Of a DNA stretch of 64,000 nt, positions 34,777 to 43,367 are shown one piece after another. Below the pieces are notes generated by a model. The model did not search any database, was not told where the DNA came from, and saw nothing but the letters and a program-made list of their open reading frames with translations. A program made the position numbers and the translations under genes. The DNA is taken from positions 1 to 64,000 of the forward strand of contig ONKG01000026.1 of NCBI GenBank assembly GCA_900318375.1, given 5' to 3'. Each line of letters begins with the position of its first letter. The first letter of the stretch is position 1. This DNA comes from an uncultured Lachnospiraceae bacterium (GTDB taxonomy: Bacteria; Bacillota; Clostridia; Lachnospirales; Lachnospiraceae).

Positions 34777-34814
34777 TCCGGCTGCTGTCATCTACAGACA
34801 GCAGCCGGTTTTTT
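34777..34814 (+). terminator. deoD terminator
   Basis: CCGGCTGCTGTC / GACAGCAGCCGG stem with a seven-base loop and TTTTTT. Confidence 0.9.
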
Positions 34815-34991
34815 ATGCCGGCGCCGGACATCCGGATTCCTCCGAAACCGTATCCGGCGCGCAAAATCGGGGGCGGCAATCCCCGAATATTGCATAGAGA
34901 GCAGTCCCCCGGAAAGATATATTGGTTATACCGACTTCACTAAAGTAAGCCCCTGAAATTCGTAAACCAATAATTTTGACTGGAGGATATC

Positions 34992-35618
34992 ATGAAAAAG
35001 AAGAAGAAAAAGCTGCCCATTATCATCCTGATCCTTGTTCTGCTCATCGCTTTTTCCATGATGAGAGGAAAAGGTTCCAAATCGGATCCCGCCCCGACGC
35101 AGACCGCACAGGCGGAAGCTGAGGAGAAAGCGGAAAAGACCCGGGAAGAAACTCCTGAAGAGGAAACAGAAGAAACCGGGGAGGATAAGGACACGGAAGA
35201 AGAGGCCGACACTCCGGAAGAGGAGACCTCTGATGACAGTCAGGCAGACGAGGATACGGACGATGCGGCTTCTCCGGAATCCGGCTCTGAAGACGATGGA
35301 GAGAACTCCGAAAACACAGAAGACGGGGATGACACACCGGTAAACGGAATCCGCCCTTCCTTCAAAAAAGCAATGGATGAGTACGAGGCATTCTTTGATT
35401 CCTATGTGGAATTCATGAAAAAATATAAGAATGCAGACGCTTCAGACCTGGCCTCAATGATGGTCGATTATACCACCTACATGACCGAATATACAGAGAC
35501 CATGGAAGCTCTGGACAAGATCGATGATGATGAAGATCTCTCCAATGAAGAGCTCGTCTACTACACCGAGGTAATGGGCAGAATCAACACAAAACTGGCC
35601 GAAGTCGCAGTGGAATAA
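34992..35618 (+). CDS. membrane-anchored acidic protein of unknown function
   Basis: 208 residues. Lys-rich start, one membrane helix (about 8-24), then a strongly acidic, Glu/Thr/Asp-rich tether (about 30-118) and a helical C-terminal domain (120-208) starting GIRPSFKKAMDEYEAFFDSYVEFMKKYKN. That domain recurs in Lachnospiraceae surface proteins; I recall it as DUF6591, without certainty. GGAGG precedes the ATG by 6 bases. Single gene. Confidence 0.75.
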   Translation: MKKKKKKLPIIILILVLLIAFSMMRGKGSKSDPAPTQTAQAEAEEKAEKTREETPEEETEETGEDKDTEEEADTPEEETSDDSQADEDTDDAASPESGSEDDGENSENTEDGDDTPVNGIRPSFKKAMDEYEAFFDSYVEFMKKYKNADASDLASMMVDYTTYMTEYTETMEALDKIDDDEDLSNEELVYYTEVMGRINTKLAEVAVE

Positions 35619-35674
35619 ATATGTTGAAAGCACGAAAGTGCTGAAAACATAAAATACAGGGACGGAAAAACAAG

Positions 35675-35745
35675 AGCCATCTGCAGGTTTGGATGATCGA
35701 TTTGTTCAGCATGGATCATCTTCTTCCGGCAGATGGCCTTTTTTT
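35675..35745. terminator. terminator between convergent genes
   Basis: GCCATCTGC pairs with GCAGATGGC across an inner GGATGATC/GATCAT stem, with TTTTTTT on the plus strand. Confidence 0.75.
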
Positions 35746-35760
35746 GTCCTGACACGGACT

Positions 35761-38700
35761 TCAGTTTTTCTGATCGAACCATTCCCTTGCGGCGGCATAG
35801 TCCTCCATGACTGCCTTTGTGCGGGGATGGTCCGGGCCGAATATTTTTTCCAGGATAGCAATGGCTGTCTCAAAGCAGAGGAAGCCGTTTTTCTTATCTC
35901 CCCTGAGGAGATAGGCCTCCGCCATGTTATTGTAAAGATCCGCCCTGTGCGGGTTTTCCGGTCCGTAATTCTTATCCAGAATGGCCAGCGCCTTCCAGTA
36001 CCAGTGGAAGGCCTCGTCCAGCAGCCTGTCCGCCTCCCCATCTCTTCCCTCATCGCAGGCCTTCCGGCAGCGTTCGTCATACATGAGGCCGACGTTGTTG
36101 CAGATCCCTGCATTTCCGGCATAGTCCTCTCCGAACAGCTCCTTATTGATACTTAGAGCGCGGTCAAAATATGTCTCTGCCCTTTCCGGATCTGAAAGCT
36201 CGCTGTACTCCTGTCCGAGATTGCAGCAGATGACCGCCGTTCCCGGATGCAGTTCCCCGAAGCATGATTTCTGCAGGACAAGAGACTTTTCATAAAACTG
36301 CACTGCTTTTTCATGGTCCTGCCGGGCAGAACACAGCAGTCCCAGATTGTTGCAGGTCGTGGAGAGCTGAATGCTGTCAGGCCCATAGAATTCTGTCTGG
36401 ATCTGAAGGGCTTTGTTCAGGAGTTCTTCTGCTTCCTCATACTTCTCCATCTCATACAGCACGACCGCCATATCATTATATGTGATCGCAATTTCGGGGA
36501 TCCCGCCCCCTTCCATGGATTCCTGCAGTCTGATTGCTCTCCGGTAATGGGCAAGTGCCTCTTCGAAGTGTCCCAATGCTCCCTCCGCCTGGGCGCCTGC
36601 CTTAAAGACAGAGGCAGAGAAAGCGGGTCCCGCTGCCGCGGGCGGCAGCTTTTCGGCGGCGCTTTCCGCCGCCTTCGCCCATTGCAGGGCCGTCTGCGGA
36701 TGCCCGGTCTCATACTCGATCAGGGAGGCCTTCCAGGCAGCCCGGGCCCCTTCTTCAGCCCCCTTTTTCAGTGCAGAAACGGACTTTCTGCTTTCCGGAC
36801 TTTCTTTCAGGCTTTCTTTCAGGCTTTCTTCCGCCCTTTCTTTCAGGCTTTCTTTCGGGCTTTCTGCAGACTGTACGGACTGGCTTCCAGCTCTGCCCGC
36901 GTATTTCTCCTTTTCTCTCACCGGTATTTCCGAACGGACATCTTCCCGGCTGCCAAGTCTGTAATAAAAACGCATGAGCAGGCGCGAAACCTGTCCAAGC
37001 AGGCGGTAATCCCGTTTTTTTTCCGTGTAGTGTTCGTAATAAGCAAGAGAGCGGCGGATAAACTCCCCGCAGTTCTCCGGGTCCGGCAGGAGTTTGTCCG
37101 CAGCCAGGTCTGCTGTGACCGGATGCATGGAAATCGTCTTCCCGACATTTGCCAGGTGCAGATCGCGGAAACGCAGCAGCATCCCCCGCAGAGCCTCCGG
37201 ACGAAAGCTTCCTTCACAAAGTTCCATAAAGAGTCCGCGGTCGAGCCCGCTTCCGGGAAGGAGAGAAAGTATGCGCAGAAGAAGCTTCTGTTCTTTGGAA
37301 AATCCCGAAAAAGAAAAGAGCTGTGTCATCTGGCTGTACATATCCGGAGCCCCTCTATAGACGCCCGCCGCTTCGTTCCCGATCTGCGAATATCTGCCGC
37401 TGCGCACCTTTCCCAGGACCTCCTCGATGGTACTGAACCCCGCACTATACTTGAGGGCTGCAGCGATCAGTTCGACGACCATGACATGCTTGCCGACGGA
37501 GAGGATGATCTCCTCCATCATCACCTCTTCGGCTTCCGTCCATTCGTGGTCATCATAGATCTCTCTGGCAAGCTCTGTCAGCTCCGCCCTCGACAAGAGG
37601 TGTTCCCGGGCGGAAAGGCAGACCGACGAATACTGGGGCGGCACAAAGAGTCTCGTAGTGAGAAGGATGTTTGCACCGGTCCTGCAGAGCAGATCGAGGA
37701 TGTCCCCGTTTGTCCGCTGCTCCGGATCTGTCTCACAGACCCCTGCGAGCATCTCAAAAAAGGTCCGGTCATACTGTTCCGAATCAAAATTGTCGATGAG
37801 CAGGAGCAGACGCGGTCCATAGCGCGAAATCCGGGACAGGTGAAATTCAAACAGTTCTTCCTGTGAAATTTCTTCCCAGTGCAGCCTGTCCTGAAAGCGG
37901 ATCTCGGCGACGGTATTGTACAGGTCTTCATGAAAAGGAGCATAGATACAGCAGGTATCTGCCGCCAGCGCGGCGTAGCGCAGAGCAAGAGAAGTCTTTC
38001 CGCATCCGCCGTCTCCTGTGATCCAGACGGGACTCTGCCTGCGCAGGAACCGCTCATCGATCCATTCCAGCTCTCTCTGCCTGCCCTTGAAAATCCGTCC
38101 GCTGCGGGGCGGCCGGGAGACGGATGCTATTTCCGGAAGGCCTTTCAGCCTCGACTCCCGTTCCTCCACCTGCAGGATCTGAATATTCTGCGGCAGAAGA
38201 CTGCACAGGCACTGACAGCTGTCGCGCAGAAGGGCGGCGAGCATAAGCCAGGCAAGCGCCGTTCCCAGCGCACGGTCAGCGCTCTCCTCTTCGCCTCTTT
38301 CGCTGTACTCGTCAAAAGAAGTCAGCAGAGCTCGTATGTGGCGAAAGATCGCATACCGGTCCGCCGGATTCATCTGCGGCACAAGGCCCTTTTCCTCCTC
38401 CGGCCCGTTCTTCAGAAACCCTTCAATCTCATTGCGCAGGTCCTTCTTGTTTTTTTCACTGTAGAGGCCGCAATATTGCTGCACGATCAGTATATTTGCT
38501 TCGAGAATGCAGCGCATGGAGGCAGATGCTTCGGACGCCCCTTCTCCGGGCTCTCCCTCAACCAGCATCCGGTCAAACCGGACCCGCTCCGAAGCGACAG
38601 AATACCCCTTTTCCTCACAGCGCAGCAGAAAACTGCGGCGCTTGGTGTCCGCCTGAATATAGTCCATCAGCGCATCCCAGCCGCCGAAATGCAGAAAGAG

Positions 38701-38910
38701 AAAGTGGTTCATCTGCACATTGGGACGGCCATGTTTTGTCAGGATCTCCGTCATATAAGTCAGACATTCCTCGGAAAGACCCTTGTCCGTATGATTCCCC
38801 GCGGGCATGGAAAGATCGGAGGCTGAAAACCGCATCAAGGGGCGGTTCTTGTCTTTGGAATACAAGCGGCGGTCGATCGCTTCCAGGGTAAGTATATAGT
38901 CACTGCTCAT
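35761..38910 (-). CDS. STAND NTPase with tetratricopeptide repeats
   Basis: 1049 residues. N-terminal region (1-270) is not recognised. A STAND/AAA NTPase follows: Walker A GDGGCGKTS at 299-307, Walker B LLLLIDNFD at 368-376, then an arginine sensor in ILLTTRLFVPP and a helical winged part (about 430-640). A repetitive Lys/Glu/Ser linker (about 680-715, units of KESLKE from 12-base DNA repeats at 36795-36860) leads to TPRs (about 720-1049) such as ALQIQTEFYGPDSIQLSTTCNNLG and SLVLQKSCFGELHPGTAVICCNLG. STAND proteins switch on when a ligand is sensed by the repeats. The small gene upstream ends 18 bases before it, so they form one unit. Regulation or antiviral defence are both possible; neither is shown. 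Confidence 0.88.
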   Translation of the reverse strand: MSSDYILTLEAIDRRLYSKDKNRPLMRFSASDLSMPAGNHTDKGLSEECLTYMTEILTKHGRPNVQMNHFLFLHFGGWDALMDYIQADTKRRSFLLRCEEKGYSVASERVRFDRMLVEGEPGEGASEASASMRCILEANILIVQQYCGLYSEKNKKDLRNEIEGFLKNGPEEEKGLVPQMNPADRYAIFRHIRALLTSFDEYSERGEEESADRALGTALAWLMLAALLRDSCQCLCSLLPQNIQILQVEERESRLKGLPEIASVSRPPRSGRIFKGRQRELEWIDERFLRRQSPVWITGDGGCGKTSLALRYAALAADTCCIYAPFHEDLYNTVAEIRFQDRLHWEEISQEELFEFHLSRISRYGPRLLLLIDNFDSEQYDRTFFEMLAGVCETDPEQRTNGDILDLLCRTGANILLTTRLFVPPQYSSVCLSAREHLLSRAELTELAREIYDDHEWTEAEEVMMEEIILSVGKHVMVVELIAAALKYSAGFSTIEEVLGKVRSGRYSQIGNEAAGVYRGAPDMYSQMTQLFSFSGFSKEQKLLLRILSLLPGSGLDRGLFMELCEGSFRPEALRGMLLRFRDLHLANVGKTISMHPVTADLAADKLLPDPENCGEFIRRSLAYYEHYTEKKRDYRLLGQVSRLLMRFYYRLGSREDVRSEIPVREKEKYAGRAGSQSVQSAESPKESLKERAEESLKESLKESPESRKSVSALKKGAEEGARAAWKASLIEYETGHPQTALQWAKAAESAAEKLPPAAAGPAFSASVFKAGAQAEGALGHFEEALAHYRRAIRLQESMEGGGIPEIAITYNDMAVVLYEMEKYEEAEELLNKALQIQTEFYGPDSIQLSTTCNNLGLLCSARQDHEKAVQFYEKSLVLQKSCFGELHPGTAVICCNLGQEYSELSDPERAETYFDRALSINKELFGEDYAGNAGICNNVGLMYDERCRKACDEGRDGEADRLLDEAFHWYWKALAILDKNYGPENPHRADLYNNMAEAYLLRGDKKNGFLCFETAIAILEKIFGPDHPRTKAVMEDYAAAREWFDQKN

Positions 38911-38928
38911 AGTTAAGTTTCAATCCTC

Positions 38929-39282
38929 TCAGTTGGCTGCCCGTCCGGCATTACAGTAGATCAGCCGCAGATGCAGCATGGAGATCTCGTCCCACGCAAT
39001 CTTCGAGTCAACATCATCGATCTCTATGGACCAGAGCGCCTGCCTGTTGGTCCAGAAGCACCCGTTGTGGCGGCTCAGAGCAATCTCCGCGATAGCCTCG
39101 TTTCCATCAATTATAGCACATTCGATTTCCGGCTCAATATCCGGCACAGCGGGCGACCTGGTGCAGGCAGTCATCCTCCCGCGGATCGTGATCCTGCCCG
39201 ATTTCCGGTCCGTCACCGTCTTCACCATGTCGATCCGGATACCCGATTCCAGTCCCATGGGGTCTTCTACTACAGCATTCAT
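38929..39282 (-). CDS. small unknown protein paired with the STAND NTPase
   Basis: 117 residues, mostly beta strands, no membrane helix or signal. Not recognised. Strands ESGIRIDMVKTVTDRKSGRITIRGRMTA and EIECAIIDGNEAIAEIALSRHN alternate like a beta sandwich. GGAGG stands 7 bases before the ATG. It is the first gene of the unit and is followed after 18 bases by the STAND gene, so it may be the sensed partner or the trigger. Confidence 0.7.
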   Translation of the reverse strand: MNAVVEDPMGLESGIRIDMVKTVTDRKSGRITIRGRMTACTRSPAVPDIEPEIECAIIDGNEAIAEIALSRHNGCFWTNRQALWSIEIDDVDSKIAWDEISMLHLRLIYCNAGRAAN

Positions 39283-39773
39283 TTACGCACCTCCTGTTTT
39301 TGCGGCACAGATATTGCCTTGCTCGCAGCGCCGCAGTGTCATACATTCCGGCACAGCCACGATCACAGCATCGCTGCCCTGCTCCGTCATACCTATAAAG
39401 CTATCGTAAAGAATGCAGTTTGCACCGGCAATGCATTTTCAGGGGAGATAGTCCCTGAAAATCACCGGCGGAGCCTCATGACTATTTTCCCAAATGATTC
39501 CCAAGTATTATCAGCGCCCCGCACGCAGAACTCTTGTTCCGGACTCAGTCGTTTCAGCAAAACAGTTTCCCGCACAGGGCTGTGCCAATAGAGCAGAGGC
39601 AGCCCTGCGAATAGGGTAAAGGCGGCAATATGAACTGCTGTGCAGTTCATATGCGCCCTCTGTCCACGACCGGCTTGTGTCCGCCGAAAGGCGGAAAAAT
39701 ACATTACACGGGCTGTATCATAAAAAAGCTGACACATTTGCTTTAAAATGTGTCAGCCAACTTTTTAATTCCA
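39283..39773. other. 491 bases without a gene, with two palindromes
   Basis: Holds TTTTCAGGG/TCCCTGAAAA (39436-39461) and a perfect palindrome ATATGAACTGC/GCAGTTCATAT (about 39629-39653), plus the terminator at 39722-39766. Short frames here lack ribosome binding sites. The promoter of the STAND unit should be near 39300-39430, but no clear box was found. Confidence 0.5.
39722..39766 (-). terminator. terminator behind the HD-domain gene
   Basis: GCTGACACATT (39728-39738) pairs with AATGTGTCAGC (39747-39757); six A residues before it give the T-run on the minus strand. Confidence 0.85.
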
Positions 39774-40313
39774 TCAGTTACCGGTCAGCTTCCGGAACAG
39801 TGTCAGATATTCCTCTTCCACCTGCCCAAAAGGCCGCACGGCATAGTCAAGGTCGATGTGAAGCTGCGGCGCCGGCCGGGGCTGGGGCTCCTGCAGCAGA
39901 AGCTCCAGGTCATACCAGAGCAGGTCATCGTCGATCTTCTTCAGCTCCTCCTGCTCCTCTTCTGTCAGCGTGCTGCCCAGAAAGCGCTCATACACCAGAT
40001 CCAGCATGTGATCCTCCAGCTTCTGATAGGCCGGCAGGGATTCCTTGAAAGGACGCGGAATATCAGACAGATAGCACTCGCTGGCGTCATGCAGCAGACA
40101 AGCCAGTGCCAGCCGGGCACCCAGGCCGCGCGCCAGCGCCTCCTTCGCACAGCAGATACAATGCTCCCCCACCGACCAGAAGGTTTTCACGTGCCCGTTC
40201 CCCCTGCAGAGCATGGGAAGCGCATGGGCTATATCCTCGATCTGTATTTTCTCTTTTTCGGGTTCTGTAGGCACAAACCGCATGCCCGTGAAAGTTCTGA
40301 TATAACTTGCCAT
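39774..40313 (-). CDS. HD-domain 5'-nucleotidase (YfbR-like)
   Basis: 179 residues. The HD metal motifs H...HD...D are visible as VGEHCICCAKEAL, LLHDASECYLSDIPRPFK and the later Asp in IDDDLLWYDLELLL. YfbR-type enzymes remove phosphate from deoxynucleoside monophosphates. Start at 40313 has AGGAGG 3 bases ahead; the frame opens 11 codons further upstream. Its own terminator follows. Confidence 0.82.
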   Translation of the reverse strand: MASYIRTFTGMRFVPTEPEKEKIQIEDIAHALPMLCRGNGHVKTFWSVGEHCICCAKEALARGLGARLALACLLHDASECYLSDIPRPFKESLPAYQKLEDHMLDLVYERFLGSTLTEEEQEELKKIDDDLLWYDLELLLQEPQPRPAPQLHIDLDYAVRPFGQVEEEYLTLFRKLTGN

Positions 40314-40449
40314 AATCCTCCTGCCTCTATTGAAAGCCCGCTGCATATGCGAGCCTTAGTACATCTATGCGAAGAGCGCCGGACCCCAAAGGATCTATGC
40401 CGCTCAGGCTCGTCCTCTCATATCAGGCCGGCCCTGGTCCCGGTCCAGT

Positions 40450-41832
40450 TTAAAACACGCCGGTCCTCTTCACCTTCCTCTTCACATAATACAGGCAGAC
40501 CAGGCCCATGATGATCTGCAGGGTGGAGGAGAAGGGCGTCGCCAGCCCGATCTCGAAGAGGGAGACAGGCACCCGCTTACTCATGAGGAAGGACACCGGC
40601 ACACGGACGCAGAAGGCACTGATGATACCCTGGGCCATGACAAAACGGGTCATGCCGATGCCGTTGAAGAAGCCGATGAAACAGAAGAAGATGGGGGTCA
40701 GCATACAGTCAATGGCATAAGCCTTGAGGTAGTCCGCGCCTGCAGCAGCGACATCCATATCCTTGGCGAACAGGAGCGCCAGCTCCGTGCCGTGGAAAAA
40801 GGACAAATAGAACATACCGATACCGACCGCCAGGGAAAGCAGGATTCCGTAGCGCAGAGCTTTTTCCGCGCGGTCAAAGCGGCCGGCGCCTGCGTTCTGG
40901 GCGACAAAGGCGGACATAGACTGCATGAAGGCAGAGGGCACCAGCATGATAAAGGCGCAGACCTTCTCCGCGACACCGATTCCCGCGGAAGGGACGACGC
41001 CGAGGGCATTGACGATTGCCTGAATGATCAGAAAAGAGATGCCGACCAGAAGATCCTGGGTCGCAATGGGCAGGCCCAGCCGGGTGATGCGGGCGATGAT
41101 GTCACCCTGAAAGCGGATCTGTTCCTTTGCCAGCGTAAAGGGCATCTCGTTTCTGCGCATACGCCGCCGCATAAGGAAGAAGGAGATCACCACGCTGATT
41201 GCCTGGGCGCCGACCGTCGCGATGGCGGCGCCTATGGTTCCCATATGGAAACCCGCGACAAGCAGGAGGTCTCCCGCGATATTGCAGACACAGGCGATGG
41301 CCACTGTGATCAGGGGTGTTATAGAGTCCCCGATCCCGCGGAAAATACTGCCGATCAGGTTGTAGGCGATAATGACCAGCATACCTGCTCCGCAGATCCG
41401 CACATAGGCGGTGGTAAGTTCAAATGCCTCCGCCGGCGCATGCATGATCCCGGCGATCACACCTGCTCCGGGCACTAAGAGCACCGTAAATACCAGACCA
41501 ATGACGGCAAACAGCACAATACAGGCGCCGATGGTCTCCCCGCCCTTTTGGGCCTGTCCGCGTCCGATCTGCTGTCCCAGCAGAATCGTGGCACCCATGG
41601 CAAAGCTCGCCACAAGATTGGTCAGTGTTATCATGATCTGCGATCCTGTCGTGACCGCCGAGACATGGGCCGAGACGCTCGCCGCATCTGTAAACTGTCC
41701 GACGATCATCAGATCGACCGCGCCGTACATGGCCTGCAGAAACAAGGCCGCCAGAACCGGCAGCGCAAACCGCACCAGCGGCAGCAGTATTTTTCCTTCT
41801 GTAAATGTTTTTACCTGTGCTCTGTGTTCCAT
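40450..41832 (-). CDS. MATE family multidrug/sodium antiporter
   Basis: 460 residues with twelve membrane helices in two similar halves (PVLAALFLQAMYGAVDLMIVGQF and the second MQSMSAFVAQNAGAGRFDRAEKAL), the pattern of NorM/DinF-type MATE exporters. Exports drugs or metabolites against sodium or protons; substrate unknown. The ribosome site before the ATG is weak. A short hairpin (CTGC/GCAG, 41938-41950) lies upstream. Confidence 0.88.
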   Translation of the reverse strand: MEHRAQVKTFTEGKILLPLVRFALPVLAALFLQAMYGAVDLMIVGQFTDAASVSAHVSAVTTGSQIMITLTNLVASFAMGATILLGQQIGRGQAQKGGETIGACIVLFAVIGLVFTVLLVPGAGVIAGIMHAPAEAFELTTAYVRICGAGMLVIIAYNLIGSIFRGIGDSITPLITVAIACVCNIAGDLLLVAGFHMGTIGAAIATVGAQAISVVISFFLMRRRMRRNEMPFTLAKEQIRFQGDIIARITRLGLPIATQDLLVGISFLIIQAIVNALGVVPSAGIGVAEKVCAFIMLVPSAFMQSMSAFVAQNAGAGRFDRAEKALRYGILLSLAVGIGMFYLSFFHGTELALLFAKDMDVAAAGADYLKAYAIDCMLTPIFFCFIGFFNGIGMTRFVMAQGIISAFCVRVPVSFLMSKRVPVSLFEIGLATPFSSTLQIIMGLVCLYYVKRKVKRTGVF

Positions 41833-42015
41833 TGTCCGTCTTAACTTCTTTATTCGTCTGTTTAGTCTTCTGTCTCAATTATTATGTATTATTTTTTTCT
41901 GAAAAACACTCACTGATAATATCTCGTCTTAAGAAAAACTGCGCAGCAGTATAAACACTTTCTGCCGCGTTTTCGAAAGAACCTCGTACAAAATCCGATA
42001 AAATTGACCGGCAGA

Positions 42016-43245
42016 TCAAAGGATATCCGAGCGCTGCAGGATCCGCGGGTCATCCGTGTGGATCGGGCACACCTTGCGGTCATCCCCGATATTGGTGACC
42101 GGAAGACTGGAAGCCCTGAAAAGGCCGGAGTCAAAATACCGGTCATCCGCGCAGAGCATCATGCCGCAGATATAGTCTTCGAAGGGCCTTCCCTCCCAGA
42201 CCGTCGCATATTTTCTCTGACGGATAAAAGGCTGCAGGATCATATCCCGCACATCCCCCTTTTCCCACAGTTCCTTCCAGGTCCTGTCATCTGTCAGAGG
42301 GCCCGCGTACACTTTCTCGCTCTTCCCCAGCCGGTGGTGCTTGAGGATAAAGCCGTCCTTGTCAGAGCGGGCCTTCTTCCATATCTCCTCCCCTTCTTTG
42401 TACAGAAAAGTCGGTATGGCATGGCTGCGCAGGAAAGCGGTCTCCTCCGCCGTCAGACACCTGTCCGTAAAAGCATCCTGAAACCACAGATTCATAAAGC
42501 GCTTGTCATGGACGATCAGGATCGTCCTGAAATCATTGTAGATCCCCGCCCTGATCATGGCCTCGATGGTCGTCATCGAAAAAGAAAGAATGTCCTTCTG
42601 ATTCAGGGCGCCGATCACAAAGCCCTTTTTCCAGCGGTCTGTATTTTTTTCCACCTCGTCGGCTTCAAAAATCTCCACTGTCTTTCCGCAGGCCTCGTAA
42701 AAAGGCTTGTAGAGCGCGATCTCACTGGTCTTGTCGGCGCTTTTGAGCACGTATATTTCCTTCCTGCCCTCCGTGATCTGCAGCATGTACTCCATACTCT
42801 CATTAAAAGAAGAGCAAAGCGAAAGAGGCTCTCCCTCTTCCTGTGTCTGCCTGACCTTCTGCAGAAACTTTTCCGCCGCACAGTCCGAGAAATAGGACAT
42901 GAAAATACCGTGGCCGAAAAAGCGGCTGGTAATCTCGCAAAGGAGCAGACTGCCCTGCTCGGACACAATATAATCCGGCCTGTAGGTCCCCGCCCGGAAA
43001 GGACAGCGGCTCTGCATTTCCAGGATTTCCATCTCCTTTTCGGAAAGGGGCATGTACTGCGGTACAAACTCCCTGTAATGGCGAGCCATATACACAATGC
43101 ATTTATATAAAATCTGATGGAGACGGCGCAGTTCATCTCTGCGCGCGGAGGTGATCGCCAGCGGTCTGTCGTGGTACCAGCGGCCGTAATATGCCTCCCT
43201 GTCCCCGTGAAGACGGGAAAACAAGGCCTTGTAATCTCGTGTCAT
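42016..43245 (-). CDS. ATP-grasp-like ligase (circularly permuted type)
   Basis: 409 residues. FRAGTYRPDYIVSEQGSLLLCEITSRF is the kind of R.D...G....E...R metal strand seen in circularly permuted ATP-grasp and glutathionylspermidine-synthetase-like proteins, and GFILKHHRLGKSEKVYAG...WKELWEKGDVRDMILQPFI resembles their ATP-binding half. Such enzymes join a carboxylate to an amine. This exact protein is not known to me. Start at 43245 has GGGGAAG 7 bases ahead. It is the last gene of the glycan run, 122 bases after the radical SAM gene, so it may attach an amino acid or similar group. Confidence 0.6.
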   Translation of the reverse strand: MTRDYKALFSRLHGDREAYYGRWYHDRPLAITSARRDELRRLHQILYKCIVYMARHYREFVPQYMPLSEKEMEILEMQSRCPFRAGTYRPDYIVSEQGSLLLCEITSRFFGHGIFMSYFSDCAAEKFLQKVRQTQEEGEPLSLCSSFNESMEYMLQITEGRKEIYVLKSADKTSEIALYKPFYEACGKTVEIFEADEVEKNTDRWKKGFVIGALNQKDILSFSMTTIEAMIRAGIYNDFRTILIVHDKRFMNLWFQDAFTDRCLTAEETAFLRSHAIPTFLYKEGEEIWKKARSDKDGFILKHHRLGKSEKVYAGPLTDDRTWKELWEKGDVRDMILQPFIRQRKYATVWEGRPFEDYICGMMLCADDRYFDSGLFRASSLPVTNIGDDRKVCPIHTDDPRILQRSDIL

Positions 43246-43367
43246 TCTTTCTTCCCCGTATTGATTCTGCATCACGTAAGGCCTGTGACTTCCGCCGCAG
43301 GATACGAACACAAAAAGAAACCCGCTTTCTCTTGCCGTTTTTGTCTTCGAAAAACCGTTTTCGAAAA

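Noticed and set aside
39462-39737. 91-codon minus frame in the gap behind the STAND unit
   Set aside because: No start site and no homology; it crosses a palindrome and part of the terminator.
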